Origin: Rubripirellula reticaptiva
Lineage (GTDB): Bacteria > Planctomycetota > Planctomycetia > Pirellulales > Pirellulaceae
Assembly: GCF_007860175.1 (NCBI RefSeq)
Contig: NZ_SJPX01000002.1
Coordinates: 992,001 to 1,056,000, forward strand
Direction of reading: 5' to 3'
DNA: 64,000 nucleotides
This document shows positions 1 to 9,488 of this stretch, one piece after another. Both the position numbers and the translations under genes were made by a program. The first letter of the stretch is position 1. Each line of letters begins with the position of its first letter. The notes beneath the pieces were generated by a model. It did no database searches. It had not been told where the DNA came from and saw only the letters and a program-made list of their open reading frames with translations.

Positions 1-1348
1 ATGTGTCTTCGCCTGACTTTGATTCAGGATCGTACGTACACAGCACTTCGACCACCTTTCCGTCAGCGTCTTTTACAACGTCATGACAATCTACGATGTA
101 CCCAGCCCGCAACCGAACCGCGCCGCCTTTTTTCAACCGAAAGAACTTACGCGGCGCTTCTTCGCGAAAATCTTCTTGCTCGATCCACATTGAACCCGAG
201 AACGCCAATTGCCGACTACCCGATGACGGATCTTGTGGATTGTTTGTCGCTTCGGTCATCTCAACATGACCATCAGGCCAGTTCGTGATCGTCAACTTCA
301 ACGGATCCAGCACCGCCATCCGTCGCGATGCGGCTTCATTCAAATGATCGCGAACCGCGTTCTCTAAACGGACGACATCGATCGTTCCGGGGAACTTTGC
401 GATCCCAATGTCCGCACAAAAACTACGGAGCGATTCCGGCGTATAACCACGACGACGATAACCGCGAATCGTCGGCATGCGTGGGTCATCCCAGCCACTG
501 ACAAATCCTTCCTTGACCATGCGCAGCATGTGACGCTTGCCCATCATCAGCGTGCTGAGCTTCAATTTTGCGAACTCGATTTGTCGCGGATTGTGAATCC
601 CAAGCTTTTCGCAGTACCAGTTGTAAAGTGGGCGATGATTTTCGAACTCAAGCGTACAGATTGAAAACGAGATACCTTCGATCGAATCGCTTTGACCGTG
701 CGTCCAGTCATAGGTGGGATAGATGCACCATTTGTCGGCGGTGCGATGGTGCGTTGCGCGCAGGATGCGATACATCACCGGATCACGCATGTTGATATTC
801 GGCGACGCCATATCGATCTTTGCACGCAGCGTCCGAGCGCCATCGGGGTATTCGCCGTCTCTCATGCCACGAAAAAGTTTCAGATTTTCTTCGACAGATC
901 GGTCACGGTGGGGACTATTTCGTCCCGGCGCGGTTAGCGAACCGCGGTACTCGCGAGTTTCCTCTGCCGACAGATCGCAGATATAGGCATGGCCTTCGGT
1001 GATCAGCTTTTCGGCCCATGTGTAGAGCTGGTCGAAATAGTCGCTGGCGTAGTGCAGGCTATCCCATTCGAAGCCGAGCCAGCGAATATCTTCCATGATC
1101 GACTCGACATACTCGACATCCTCTTTGACGGGATTCGTGTCGTCGAAACGCAGATTGCAGGTGCCGCCGTAGGTCTTTGCCAGACCAAAGTTCAGGCAAA
1201 TACTTTTTGCGTGCCCGATATGCAGATAGCCATTGGGCTCGGGCGGGAAACGCGTAAAGACTCCTTCGAACCGTCCCGACGCCAAGTCGGCCTCGACGGC
1301 TTGTTCGATAAAGTTCTTGGATTCGCGGACTTCGGGAGTATCGGTCAT
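1..1348 (-). CDS. glnS: Glutaminyl-tRNA synthetase, C-terminus cut by window edge
   Basis: Class I aminoacyl-tRNA synthetase that charges tRNA-Gln with glutamine in the cytoplasm. Reading the minus strand from ATG at 1348 gives [13 protein letters not shown] followed by the class I signature [13 protein letters not shown] near residue 35. The GlnRS-specific stretch [20 protein letters not shown] follows further on. About 449 codons are present; the end of the anticodon-binding beta-barrel lies beyond base 1. In the second signature loop, where E. coli GlnRS has MSKRK, I read MGKRH (around 531-545), so the usual Ser of the KMSKS-like motif is Gly. The start is the first in-frame ATG before the conserved N-terminus. 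The family call is secure; the effect of the loop change is unknown. Confidence 0.95.
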   Translation of the reverse strand, partial: MTDTPEVRESKNFIEQAVEADLASGRFEGVFTRFPPEPNGYLHIGHAKSICLNFGLAKTYGGTCNLRFDDTNPVKEDVEYVESIMEDIRWLGFEWDSLHYASDYFDQLYTWAEKLITEGHAYICDLSAEETREYRGSLTAPGRNSPHRDRSVEENLKLFRGMRDGEYPDGARTLRAKIDMASPNINMRDPVMYRILRATHHRTADKWCIYPTYDWTHGQSDSIEGISFSICTLEFENHRPLYNWYCEKLGIHNPRQIEFAKLKLSTLMMGKRHMLRMVKEGFVSGWDDPRMPTIRGYRRRGYTPESLRSFCADIGIAKFPGTIDVVRLENAVRDHLNEAASRRMAVLDPLKLTITNWPDGHVEMTEATNNPQDPSSGSRQLAFSGSMWIEQEDFREEAPRKFFRLKKGGAVRLRAGYIVDCHDVVKDADGKVVEVLCTYDPESKSGEDT

Positions 1349-1489
1349 CAGGTTCGCTTCGGTGATTCGGTCATTGAGGAACTCCCCAAGATTAGCGAAT
1401 CAACCGTTTAACGCCCAGCCGAAGAAGGCCGACACGCTTCAATCCGCGGTCGGGGCTTCGGCAGCGCGTCTGAAAGCAGGCAAAGCCAA

Positions 1490-2854
1490 TTACATCGCCG
1501 CCGATTCGGGCGTTTGTAGCGTTCGGATGAAATTGATTAGATTCCAAACGTCTTCTTGTTCAAATTCGCCGTCGACGAACGTGACGGCCGGCATGGGAGT
1601 CCCGTCGATGCCTTGGGTGATTCGGCGAAACAGCTCCTCGGACGACGCTCCGCCACGGAAAGTGCCTTCAGCAAAGTTCCGAGGCAACGCATTACGAGGC
1701 TCGAAGGCTCCACGAGCCATCATCGGAATCAAAGCTGCGCGATCCTCGGGTTTAAGCCCGACTCGCGTCGTCCAGTCTTTGGTCCAATCGTCGTAGTCGG
1801 TCGTTTGGCCATTTCCGAGACCATTGTCACCGTGGCATTTGTTACACGCGGCCAATTTACCGACGAACAACTGTTGGCCGCGTTCGACCGATGCCTTGAA
1901 CGCCGCGGCTTGATCACCGTGCGAAAAGTTAACAACGTCCTGATAGTTTTCGGCCAGCGGCAAACCCGGCGGTGGCTCAGGAACTTCCAACACCTCATCA
2001 TCCGCTTCCAACCATGCGTCAGCAATGTCAGCGACGTATTCTTCGGCGTAGCCCCAGTCATCCTCGTACTGTTCGTACAACGCCAACTGAGCTTTGACAT
2101 CTTCGGACAACGACTCTTCGTCCACATCAGCAGCTTCCTCCATCGACTTCTTCAGTGACTCGTCACTGCGAATCTTGTCGGCGAATTCGGTGTTGATGAT
2201 CCGGCCGCCGTCTTCAATGATTCCATCAAACATCGCTCCATCAATCGCCTGACGTTCCAACTCGCCTCGCCATGATAGGTAAATGACGTAGTCCACCAGT
2301 GCGTCGATATCGTCGTCGGTCAGTTCAGGAATCTTCACCATTGCCGTGCCGCCGATGCCATTACGAATCAGCTTTGCAAGATCGTTCTTGGTCGGCTTTA
2401 CACCACGCGGAGTTGACTTGAACTTGAACACGCCCATGCGATAGTCACGCGGGTACGGCATTTGGATCGCGCCGGTCGGCCCACGCCCGTCACCTGAAAC
2501 GCCGTGGCAAACCACACAGTGCTTTTGGAACAGCCCGCGACCTTCGGCGGTGGCCGGTCCAGATGCCCGAGTCAGGTTTTCGATCGACACCAACGATGCT
2601 AAGTCTTCGTCTTCGGCCACCAAACTAGGAAGCTTGGGGTCCATCGGAGTTCCGAACATGGTCGTCGCCAACCAAAACGCATCATGCGACGCCTGATCCA
2701 TCGAAACGTCTTTTTGGATTTGATACTTCATCGTGTGAACCAGGTTGGGTTCAAACGCGAGTGGCACTTCCGTGCTCTTGCTGCAACCGAAAACTCCGCA
2801 GACGGAAACAACAATGGCGGCCAGCGATGACCAACGCTTGCAAAATACGTTCAT
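1490..2854 (-). CDS. Di-haem cytochrome c lipoprotein
   Basis: 454-residue secreted electron-transfer protein with two c-type haem sites: CVVCH at C113/C116/H117 and CNKCH at C337/C340/H341. Each lies in a cytochrome c-like segment with a candidate distal Met: TAMVKIPEL after the first site and GTPMPAVTF near the C-terminus. The N-terminus has a hydrophobic stretch followed by VFGC, a lipobox-like site, so the protein is probably attached to a membrane facing the periplasm. A long acidic linker (about residues 205-310) separates the two haem domains. It lies between glnS and gltX on the same strand with no evident functional link. The electron partner cannot be told from sequence; a role near a terminal oxidase or alternative complex III is only a guess. 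Confidence 0.85.
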   Translation of the reverse strand: MNVFCKRWSSLAAIVVSVCGVFGCSKSTEVPLAFEPNLVHTMKYQIQKDVSMDQASHDAFWLATTMFGTPMDPKLPSLVAEDEDLASLVSIENLTRASGPATAEGRGLFQKHCVVCHGVSGDGRGPTGAIQMPYPRDYRMGVFKFKSTPRGVKPTKNDLAKLIRNGIGGTAMVKIPELTDDDIDALVDYVIYLSWRGELERQAIDGAMFDGIIEDGGRIINTEFADKIRSDESLKKSMEEAADVDEESLSEDVKAQLALYEQYEDDWGYAEEYVADIADAWLEADDEVLEVPEPPPGLPLAENYQDVVNFSHGDQAAAFKASVERGQQLFVGKLAACNKCHGDNGLGNGQTTDYDDWTKDWTTRVGLKPEDRAALIPMMARGAFEPRNALPRNFAEGTFRGGASSEELFRRITQGIDGTPMPAVTFVDGEFEQEDVWNLINFIRTLQTPESAAM

Positions 2855-2901
2855 AGCTTTGACTTATTTAGGCGAGAAACAACCGCTTAATTCTAGGCGG
2901 A

Positions 2902-4479
2902 TCAAGTGCTCGATGCACCAGCACAGATTGTCGCGGCGGCTTCGAGCGCCCGATCAATCCGCGCGGCAATCTTGTCATAACCGACAATTGCCAGCGTTTC
3001 AAACATCCCGAATCCTGCGGGAGTTCCTGTCGCGGCGACTCGCAATGCATGAATGATGTCAGCCAATTCGACGCCTGCAGACTCGCAAAAATCGTGGACG
3101 ATCTTGTCCGCTTCTTCGGCGGTCGACCAAGTCGCGCCGCCGCGGATCGCATCGCGGAATCCAGCGAGCAAGTCGCGAGCCTTTTCAGGTTTACAGATTC
3201 GCTTGTTGAACGCTTTGTCGTCGAAATCGAACGAGTCCAAGAAACAGTAGTCAAAGTTCAAAATATCACCGGCCATTTTCAATCGGTCGCCGGCTCCTTC
3301 GACAATCAGCCGTAGCTTTTCGTCGGCACCATCGTCTTTTAACAAGCCGGCTGCTTCGGCGAACGGTCGAACGCGAGCCAAACGTGTTTCAGTCGGCAAA
3401 GCGGCAAAGTAGTCACCTTGGAATGACGTTAATTTGCGAGGGTCAAATGAAGCGGGTGCTTTGTTGACGCGATCGAGCGTGAAGTGCTTGATCATTTCCT
3501 CGACCGTAAACTTTTCGGTCTCGCCGTCGAGCGACCAGCCAAGCAACAGCAGGTAATTCAAAATTGCTTCAGGATCAAAACCGATTTCGCGATAGAAATC
3601 GATGATGACGGGATTGAAGGTCTCGGCTTCGGTGGGGATGTTGCAACGCTCGGCGATCGCACGGCCTTGGCCAAGCAATTGAGCAAAGTCTTTGTTCTTT
3701 TCGTACTTCGCGAGTTTTCGCTTGCTCAGTTTTGCAGATCCACCGGGCTCGGCAACGTACGGCAGGTGTGCGTATTGAGGGCGCGGATAGCCGAGCGATT
3801 CCAGAATAAAAATCTGTCGCGGCGTGTTGGGCAAGTGTTCTTCGGCGCGGACAACGTGCGAGATTTGCAGATCGTGATCGTCCACCACGGTTGCCAAGTG
3901 GTACAGGCAACTGCCATCAGCTCGCTGGATTACGTGATCTTGTTCGCTTGCCCATTCCACCACGACTTCACCGCGGACTAAGTCATTGATGACGCACTGG
4001 CCTTCGCGAGGCATCTTCAAACGCACCGTCGCGGTTCGGCCTTCGGCTTCGAACGCTTTTGCCGCGGCATCGTCTTCGGCCATCCAGCGGCGGTCGTAAA
4101 TAAAGTTCGCGCGGTTCTTCTCGGCTTCTTCTCGCAATGCCTGCAGTTCTTCGGGCCGCGAATAATCGCGATAGGCGTGGCCAGAGGCAAGCAGCTTCGC
4201 GGCTGCGGCTTTATGCAAGTCGCTGCGCTGCGATTGATAATAGGGTTCGTGCGGCCCACCGACTTCGGGCCCTTCGTCCCAGTCCATACCCAGCCATTTG
4301 AAACCGTCCAAGATTGGCTGTAGCGCGTCGGTAACGTTACGCCCCGCGTCGGTATCATCGATCCGCAAGATGAACTTTCCACCCGATTGGCGAGCGAGCA
4401 ACCAATTGAACAGGGCCGATCGAACGCCACCAATGTGCAGGTAACCAGTTGGCGAAGGGGCAAAGCGGGTACGGATCAT
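2902..4479 (-). CDS. gltX: Glutamyl-tRNA synthetase
   Basis: Charges tRNA-Glu with glutamate. From ATG at 4479 the protein is 525 residues and begins [18 protein letters not shown], the class I signature in its common HIGG form. The second signature reads KLSKRK at about residues 250-255. The catalytic Rossmann fold fills the first 320 residues and the helical anticodon-binding domain the rest, the normal GluRS length. A TTG five codons upstream (4494) would extend the frame, but the ATG sits exactly at the conserved N-terminus. Because glnS is also present, this enzyme need not misacylate tRNA-Gln; that is inference from gene content. Confidence 0.95.
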   Translation of the reverse strand: MIRTRFAPSPTGYLHIGGVRSALFNWLLARQSGGKFILRIDDTDAGRNVTDALQPILDGFKWLGMDWDEGPEVGGPHEPYYQSQRSDLHKAAAAKLLASGHAYRDYSRPEELQALREEAEKNRANFIYDRRWMAEDDAAAKAFEAEGRTATVRLKMPREGQCVINDLVRGEVVVEWASEQDHVIQRADGSCLYHLATVVDDHDLQISHVVRAEEHLPNTPRQIFILESLGYPRPQYAHLPYVAEPGGSAKLSKRKLAKYEKNKDFAQLLGQGRAIAERCNIPTEAETFNPVIIDFYREIGFDPEAILNYLLLLGWSLDGETEKFTVEEMIKHFTLDRVNKAPASFDPRKLTSFQGDYFAALPTETRLARVRPFAEAAGLLKDDGADEKLRLIVEGAGDRLKMAGDILNFDYCFLDSFDFDDKAFNKRICKPEKARDLLAGFRDAIRGGATWSTAEEADKIVHDFCESAGVELADIIHALRVAATGTPAGFGMFETLAIVGYDKIAARIDRALEAAATICAGASST

Positions 4480-4587
4480 CACGGTAGGGGTCAAGTTTTA
4501 GGTGCCAGAGAACAGAAAGAAGCAATGGTTTTAACGCTGAAACCGGACTCCCGAAACCTGTCACGTAAAACAAGCGACTAGCCTAAG

Positions 4588-5178
4588 CTAACCCAGTTGT
4601 TCTCTGAGCGTCTTCATGCCTCGGTGCATCAACCCAGCGATCGCTCCGGTGGTCTTATCCATCAGCTCGGCGACTTCGGACAATTTCATGCCCTCGAGAT
4701 AATGCAGCCGGATCGCTTCAGCTTGGGCCACCGGCAACCGCTCGACGGCGTCGGAGAGTTTCAAAATGTGCTCGCCGATCATCACGTTTTGGCTGGGCGT
4801 GGGCGAATCGCCAGCGAGCAGTCCTTCGAGCCGCAGCGAGCTTTGAGCCAGTTTCTGTTCCATCGACTGTTCCCGCCGCACATCACGTTTGTCGCGGTGC
4901 ATGTCGCGATCGAGGTGGCACAGATGATGGGCAAGAATCTGACGTAGCCAGCCACGAAACTCGGCTTCGGTGCCGCCGCGAAAGCCGCCGAGTCCCTGGA
5001 CAGCCTGCATCATCACCTGCTGGACCATATCCGACGCACCGACTTTTGCTTGATACGCTTTGCGCGCGTTCGTGCGCGCGAGCATCCGTAAGTAAGGCTC
5101 ATACTTGGCGATGATCGCCGGATCGCTGACGTCGATCAACTCGGATTCGCTTTCGCTCGGGGACTCAGGTTCGCTCAT
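4588..5178 (-). CDS. ECF-type RNA polymerase sigma factor, planctomycete family
   Basis: 196-residue sigma-70-family protein of the extracytoplasmic-function kind. An acidic Ser/Glu-rich N-terminus is followed by a region 2 helix (YLRMLARTNARKAY to FRGGTEAEFRGWLRQILAHH) and a region 4 helix-turn-helix (LPVAQAEAIRLHYLEGMKLS, then ELMDKTTGAIAGLMHRGM). It resembles the Rhodopirellula/Verrucomicrobium ECF family by pattern. I chose ATG 5178 because GGAG lies about 10 bases upstream; a TTG at 5202 would add eight residues. It starts 42 bases after the bioA stop and may be co-transcribed with it. No anti-sigma gene is adjacent, so its signal is unknown. Confidence 0.85.
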   Translation of the reverse strand: MSEPESPSESESELIDVSDPAIIAKYEPYLRMLARTNARKAYQAKVGASDMVQQVMMQAVQGLGGFRGGTEAEFRGWLRQILAHHLCHLDRDMHRDKRDVRREQSMEQKLAQSSLRLEGLLAGDSPTPSQNVMIGEHILKLSDAVERLPVAQAEAIRLHYLEGMKLSEVAELMDKTTGAIAGLMHRGMKTLREQLG

Positions 5179-5219
5179 GGTCTCAGGCTCCGTCGTCGTC
5201 AAACGATCTGATTCGGGTT

Positions 5220-6560
5220 TTAGCTAAACGTATCTTCAAGGGTCTGATCGATGGATTCGATGATCGCATCGGCCAAGATGTCGAGTTCTTCGTTGGTCGC
5301 AACCAACGGCGGCATCGCGACGATGACATCCGAGAGCGGCCGTATCCAGACGCCCCGTTCCATTGCCGCTTGACAGACTTTGCGGCCGACTTGGTGACTC
5401 GGATCGGGCGATGCTTTCGTTTCTCGATCGGCAACGATTTCGATGCCGACCATCAAACCGCGACCGCGGATATCGCCGACATTGGAATGACCGGACAGCG
5501 TGCCGATTCGTTGACGCAGATAGTCACCTTTGGCTTCGACGGACTCGACGAGATTGGTTTCGTTGAACAGGTCGATCGAAGCCAGCGCCGCGGCGGCGGC
5601 CAACGGATTGCCGCCAAACGTGTGACCGTGAAAGAACTGTTTTGAATCCGTTGCCGGTGCCAAGAACGCATCAAAGACATGGGGTCTCGCAATCGTCGCG
5701 GCCATTGGCAAGTATCCGCCGGTCAGCCCTTTGCCCATGCACATGATGTCGGGCGTTACCGACTCGTGCTCGCTTGCAAACAGACGCCCGGTGCGTCCAA
5801 AACCAACTGCCACCTCGTCGGTGATCATCAACACATTGTAGCGATCGCACATTTCACGAACCGCCGCTAACAATCCGGCCGGATGCGTGATCATGCCAGC
5901 GGCCCCCTGGACCAACGGTTCGATCACGACGGCGGCAAGCTGGTCATGGTGATGGCTGAGCAGCGTTTCAATCTGGCCGGCATAGTGCGTCAGCGGATCC
6001 ACCTTGTCGGGCACCCGGTACGTGCAGGGCACCGGCCCGCGAACGGGCGAAAACAAAATTGGGGCAAACAATTGGTGAAAATACTTGATACCGCCAAGTG
6101 AGACCGCGCCAGTCGTGTCGCCGTGGTAGGCCGACCCGAGGGCAAGAAACTGAGTCTTTTGGGGCTGCGGCGACGGGCACTGCTGCCAGTACTGGAACGC
6201 CATTTTCAGCGCCGCCTCGACCGCCGATGACCCATCGCTGCTAAAAAACGTATGCCCGAGATCGCCCGGCGTGATTTCGGCCAGTCGAATCGCCAGTTCC
6301 TCGGTCGTTTCGCACGACATTCCCAGCGTCGTCACGTGAGCGACTCGGTCGAGCTGGTCGCGAACCGCAGCATCGATTTTCGGGTGACGGTGGCCGTGGA
6401 CGTTGCACCACAGACTCGATACGCCATCGAAGATCCGTCGACCGTCGGTCGTCGTCAACCAGCACCCTTCGCCCTCGCGGGCGATGATCGGGTCAAAGTC
6501 GGCCATCGGCGTAAAACCACGCCAATGGGCATCTGTTATCGGCGGCGCTGTAATTTTCAT
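5220..6560 (-). CDS. bioA: Adenosylmethionine-8-amino-7-oxononanoate aminotransferase
   Basis: Fold type I, PLP-dependent class III aminotransferase of biotin synthesis; it transfers an amino group from S-adenosylmethionine to KAPA to make DAPA. 446 residues from ATG 6560. Motifs: WCNVHGHRHP near the N-terminus, SDGSSAVEAALKMA, the PLP-contacting ITDEVAVGFGRTG (Asp about 248) and the Schiff-base lysine in CMGKGLTGGYLP (about K277). These fit BioA better than general omega-aminotransferases. A TTG at 6602 would add 14 residues of unlikely sequence. No other biotin genes are in the window. Confidence 0.92.
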   Translation of the reverse strand: MKITAPPITDAHWRGFTPMADFDPIIAREGEGCWLTTTDGRRIFDGVSSLWCNVHGHRHPKIDAAVRDQLDRVAHVTTLGMSCETTEELAIRLAEITPGDLGHTFFSSDGSSAVEAALKMAFQYWQQCPSPQPQKTQFLALGSAYHGDTTGAVSLGGIKYFHQLFAPILFSPVRGPVPCTYRVPDKVDPLTHYAGQIETLLSHHHDQLAAVVIEPLVQGAAGMITHPAGLLAAVREMCDRYNVLMITDEVAVGFGRTGRLFASEHESVTPDIMCMGKGLTGGYLPMAATIARPHVFDAFLAPATDSKQFFHGHTFGGNPLAAAAALASIDLFNETNLVESVEAKGDYLRQRIGTLSGHSNVGDIRGRGLMVGIEIVADRETKASPDPSHQVGRKVCQAAMERGVWIRPLSDVIVAMPPLVATNEELDILADAIIESIDQTLEDTFS

Positions 6561-6705
6561 CGCGTTTGAGGTTCGCGTAGACTGGGGAAGACGGTAAAAC
6601 AAGGTGACCCTGCGACCCCGCTCGCAGGCGCCGAACGGCTAAGCTGTTCGGATGTCCGCGAGCGGAGTCGCGGCCCCACGAGAAAACGAACGGAGTGAGC
6701 ACTCG

Positions 6706-7776
6706 ATGGCACGCGAAGCAGTTTACCAACAATCTGATCCCGAAAAACTTGCCGACGATGGCTCGGGATCGCCACCAAACAGCGGCCAGCCCGGGGCGGG
6801 TTCGGGGGACAACATGCCCGACACTTCGCTGCGTCCCAAACGCATGGACGAAATGGTTGGCCAGCGGGATGTCATGGAACGGCTGAAGATCGCGATCGAA
6901 GCGGCTCAGAAACGAGGCGAGCCACTCGGCCACATTCTGTTCGATGGTCCACCCGGATTAGGAAAGACGACTTTTGCAACTGTCATCCCCGCCGAAATGG
7001 GAACAGTGGTGCAAATGGCCAACGGGGCTGGACTAAAAGCACCAAAGGACTTGCTGCCGTACCTGACGAATCTATCCGAAGGCAGCGTGCTGTTCATCGA
7101 CGAAATTCATCGAGTACCAAAAGCGGTCGAGGAATACCTGTACACGGCGATGGAAGATTTTCGCATCGACATTGTCTTGGGCGAAGGCGTCAGTGCTCGA
7201 ACGCTGAACTATGAACTGCGACCGTTCACTTTGATCGGTGCGACGACTCGCGCGGGCATGTTGAGCGCACCGCTGCGCGACCGCTTTCAAATCCGCGAAC
7301 ATCTTGGCTGGTACACCGACACTGAACTGTGCGAGATCGTGCGACGCAATTCGATCAAGCTAAACATGCCGATCGACGACGATTCGGCCGCAGTCATTGC
7401 CGGGCGAAGTCGCCGGACACCGCGATTGGCGAACAACCGATTACTGTGGGTCCGCGATTACTCGCAAAGCAAGGCCGACGGCAAAGTGACCGGCCCGATC
7501 GCGACGGCAGCGCTCGACATGATCGGCATCGACGTGTTGGGTTTGGACAAGCAAGACCGCGGTTACTTGGACACGCTTATGCGAGTCTTTGTCGGTGGTC
7601 CGGCGGGCTTGGAAGCGATCGCGCACACGATGAACGTCAGCGGCGACACGCTTGAAGACGAAGTTGAACCGTTTCTGTTGCGCAGCGAGTTGATCGTTCG
7701 AACTCGCCGAGGGCGGATGATGACGGCCAAGGGCTACGCTCACATGAAGCAAACCCCTCCGAAACGCCCTCTGTAA
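6706..7776 (+). CDS. ruvB: Holliday junction branch-migration helicase RuvB
   Basis: AAA+ motor that with RuvA drives branch migration of Holliday junctions. 356 residues from ATG 6706, which has GGAG about ten bases upstream; an ATG at 6652 would add 18 residues of non-conserved sequence. Motifs in order: LRPKRMDEMVGQ, Walker A GPPGLGKTTFA, Walker B LFIDEIHR, sensor 1 IGATTRAGMLSAPLRDRF with the arginine finger region, and a winged-helix C-terminus ending RTRRGRMMTAKGYAHM. ruvA and ruvC are not nearby. The gene is convergent with the oxidoreductase downstream, with a strong hairpin between them. Confidence 0.97.
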   Translation: MAREAVYQQSDPEKLADDGSGSPPNSGQPGAGSGDNMPDTSLRPKRMDEMVGQRDVMERLKIAIEAAQKRGEPLGHILFDGPPGLGKTTFATVIPAEMGTVVQMANGAGLKAPKDLLPYLTNLSEGSVLFIDEIHRVPKAVEEYLYTAMEDFRIDIVLGEGVSARTLNYELRPFTLIGATTRAGMLSAPLRDRFQIREHLGWYTDTELCEIVRRNSIKLNMPIDDDSAAVIAGRSRRTPRLANNRLLWVRDYSQSKADGKVTGPIATAALDMIGIDVLGLDKQDRGYLDTLMRVFVGGPAGLEAIAHTMNVSGDTLEDEVEPFLLRSELIVRTRRGRMMTAKGYAHMKQTPPKRPL

Positions 7777-7784
7777 GCTGCAAC

Positions 7785-7813
7785 GTGACTCCGCCAAAGG
7801 TTGGCGGAGTCAC
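7785..7813. terminator. Perfect hairpin between convergent genes
   Basis: A 13-base perfect inverted repeat (GTGACTCCGCCAA / TTGGCGGAGTCAC) with a three-base loop lies nine bases after the ruvB stop and 56 bases before the stop of the convergent oxidoreductase. There is no T-run on either side, so it is a likely transcription or RNA 3'-end hairpin rather than a classical intrinsic terminator. Confidence 0.5.
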
Positions 7814-7868
7814 GCGAAAATTGTGACCGACTCTGGAAGCTAGGCCAGTCATGCCAAGTCATGCTGAC

Positions 7869-9335
7869 CTATGACGCTGGATCTTTGCCGTCGATCCAAG
7901 GACCGCCCAACTTCATGTAGTCGGGTTCTTCCAGCGTGCTGCCTGTGTCGCCAGCGGTCCATCCGGGGATATGTTTCGCTGGCATACGCTTCTTGGAACG
8001 TTCTTCCCATCCCTTGGCCCATGACTCGTCGGCTTCGTGGATCCGCAGTTCGACTGGGTCGATCATGAACGCCTTGCCTTCTCGATAGCTCTTGGCTCCC
8101 AAGATGACCGTTGCGATCGCCGCCGCACCGAGCAGCGGATCGTTGTTGCACAGTGCAGGATCGTTTGCTTCCATCGCATCGATCCAATTTGAAAAGTGTG
8201 CGTACGTTGTGTCCGCCACTTTTTCGGTCGTGATTCGTTCGTTGGTCAGCTTGCTGTCACGAGTCACCTGCGATCGTTCAGGAACGTAATCGAACCCATC
8301 AAACTGTTCGCCATTACCAAACACGAATGACCCAAAGTGTCCGCGGATCGCTTGCTTGATCGGCGTTTCTTCGCATGCCATCGTGGCCGTCACGATCCCT
8401 TGCACGCCTTCGTGGAAGTCCGCCACGACAGTGGCAACGTCGGGCACATCGCGTCCGTCGTATTCCACATAGATGCCGCCTGCACCGACGACTCGGCCCG
8501 GGAAACGAAGCCCTGTTGCCTTTAGCATCGACGTCGTTCGGTGCACGAACAGATCCGTGAACATGCCCGAACCGAACGGCCAAAATCGGCGCCATTGTCT
8601 GTAGACTTCGCGGTCAAATTCTTGGTACTCGGCCAAACCTTCTTCCACGCCCAGCCATTTTTTCCAGTTGATGTTCTTCGGCGTCATGCCGGGTTCAAGC
8701 TTGTAGTATCGCCATTGGCCTTGAGCCGAATTGCGAAAGAATTCGGTTTGATACATCAAGACTTTGCCGAGCTTCCCGCTGGTCAGCAGTGAATTGACTT
8801 CGTTCCAAACCGGCAAGCTGGTCGATTGAACGCCGACCTGCATCACCTGTCCCGACTTTTTCCAAACGCTCAAAACTTCGAGCGCTTCGTCAGCCGTCTT
8901 GGTCATCGGCTTTTCGCAGTAGACATGCAAACCGGCGTTGAGCGAATCGATCGTTTGCTTGGCGTGCCAGTGATCCGGCGTACCGATGACCACCGCATCC
9001 AAGTCTTCCTTGGCGATCATGTCGAGGTAGTCTTCGTACTTTGCCGGAGCCGTCCCGATGATTTTCTCAATGTGTTTGGCGGCGCGATCACGGTGCTCGT
9101 TATAGACATCGCAAACGGCAACCAGATTGATAGGCCGTCCCTCGTCCTGCAGCTTTGCCAGCGTCTTGACGTGGGCTCCGAAACCGCGACCACCTGGGCC
9201 AATGAAACCGATGCGAAACTTGCTGTTGGCATCGGCGGCGCTGGTCGGCGCGGCCTCAGTGACGACAGAACCCACCGCAGCGACAGCGGCTCCGGTTTGA
9301 ATGAACTGACGACGTGAAGGTTTAGTTTCGGGCAT
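7869..9335 (-). CDS. Gfo/Idh/MocA-family oxidoreductase, Tat-exported
   Basis: 488-residue NAD(P)-dependent oxidoreductase of the glucose-fructose oxidoreductase/inositol dehydrogenase family. The N-terminus PSRRQFIQTGAAVAAVG is a twin-arginine signal, then AADANSKFRIGFIGPGGRG gives the Rossmann nucleotide loop. EKPMTKTADEA is the family's conserved lysine-proline motif (about residue 140). The C-terminal half is the alpha/beta substrate domain. Expanded exported paralogues of this family are typical of planctomycetes and usually act on sugars or cyclitols; the substrate here is unknown. It is transcribed away from the adjacent sulfatase, sharing a 153-base promoter region with a perfect palindrome, which suggests joint control in polysaccharide breakdown. 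Confidence 0.9.
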   Translation of the reverse strand: MPETKPSRRQFIQTGAAVAAVGSVVTEAAPTSAADANSKFRIGFIGPGGRGFGAHVKTLAKLQDEGRPINLVAVCDVYNEHRDRAAKHIEKIIGTAPAKYEDYLDMIAKEDLDAVVIGTPDHWHAKQTIDSLNAGLHVYCEKPMTKTADEALEVLSVWKKSGQVMQVGVQSTSLPVWNEVNSLLTSGKLGKVLMYQTEFFRNSAQGQWRYYKLEPGMTPKNINWKKWLGVEEGLAEYQEFDREVYRQWRRFWPFGSGMFTDLFVHRTTSMLKATGLRFPGRVVGAGGIYVEYDGRDVPDVATVVADFHEGVQGIVTATMACEETPIKQAIRGHFGSFVFGNGEQFDGFDYVPERSQVTRDSKLTNERITTEKVADTTYAHFSNWIDAMEANDPALCNNDPLLGAAAIATVILGAKSYREGKAFMIDPVELRIHEADESWAKGWEERSKKRMPAKHIPGWTAGDTGSTLEEPDYMKLGGPWIDGKDPAS

Positions 9336-9375
9336 GGTGCGAGGTTCCTGAGATCAGTAGGGGGAGGGACAGAGA

Positions 9376-9397
9376 TTGTAATCGAAACCGATTACAA
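9376..9397. promoter_or_regulatory. Operator-like perfect palindrome between divergent genes
   Basis: TTGTAATCG-AAAC-CGATTACAA: nine-base arms, perfect, four-base spacer. It lies 41 bases upstream of the oxidoreductase start and 92 bases upstream of the sulfatase start. The shape (A/T-rich flanks, central CG dinucleotides) resembles LacI-family sites; no regulator gene is adjacent. Confidence 0.55.
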
Positions 9398-9488
9398 ATT
9401 CAGCCGTGTGATGGAGTACATTGGGAATCGTCTGTGACTCGAACCGTCGTGAAATCGGTCTTCCTGAACTCCCCCGAACGGCCCCGCC

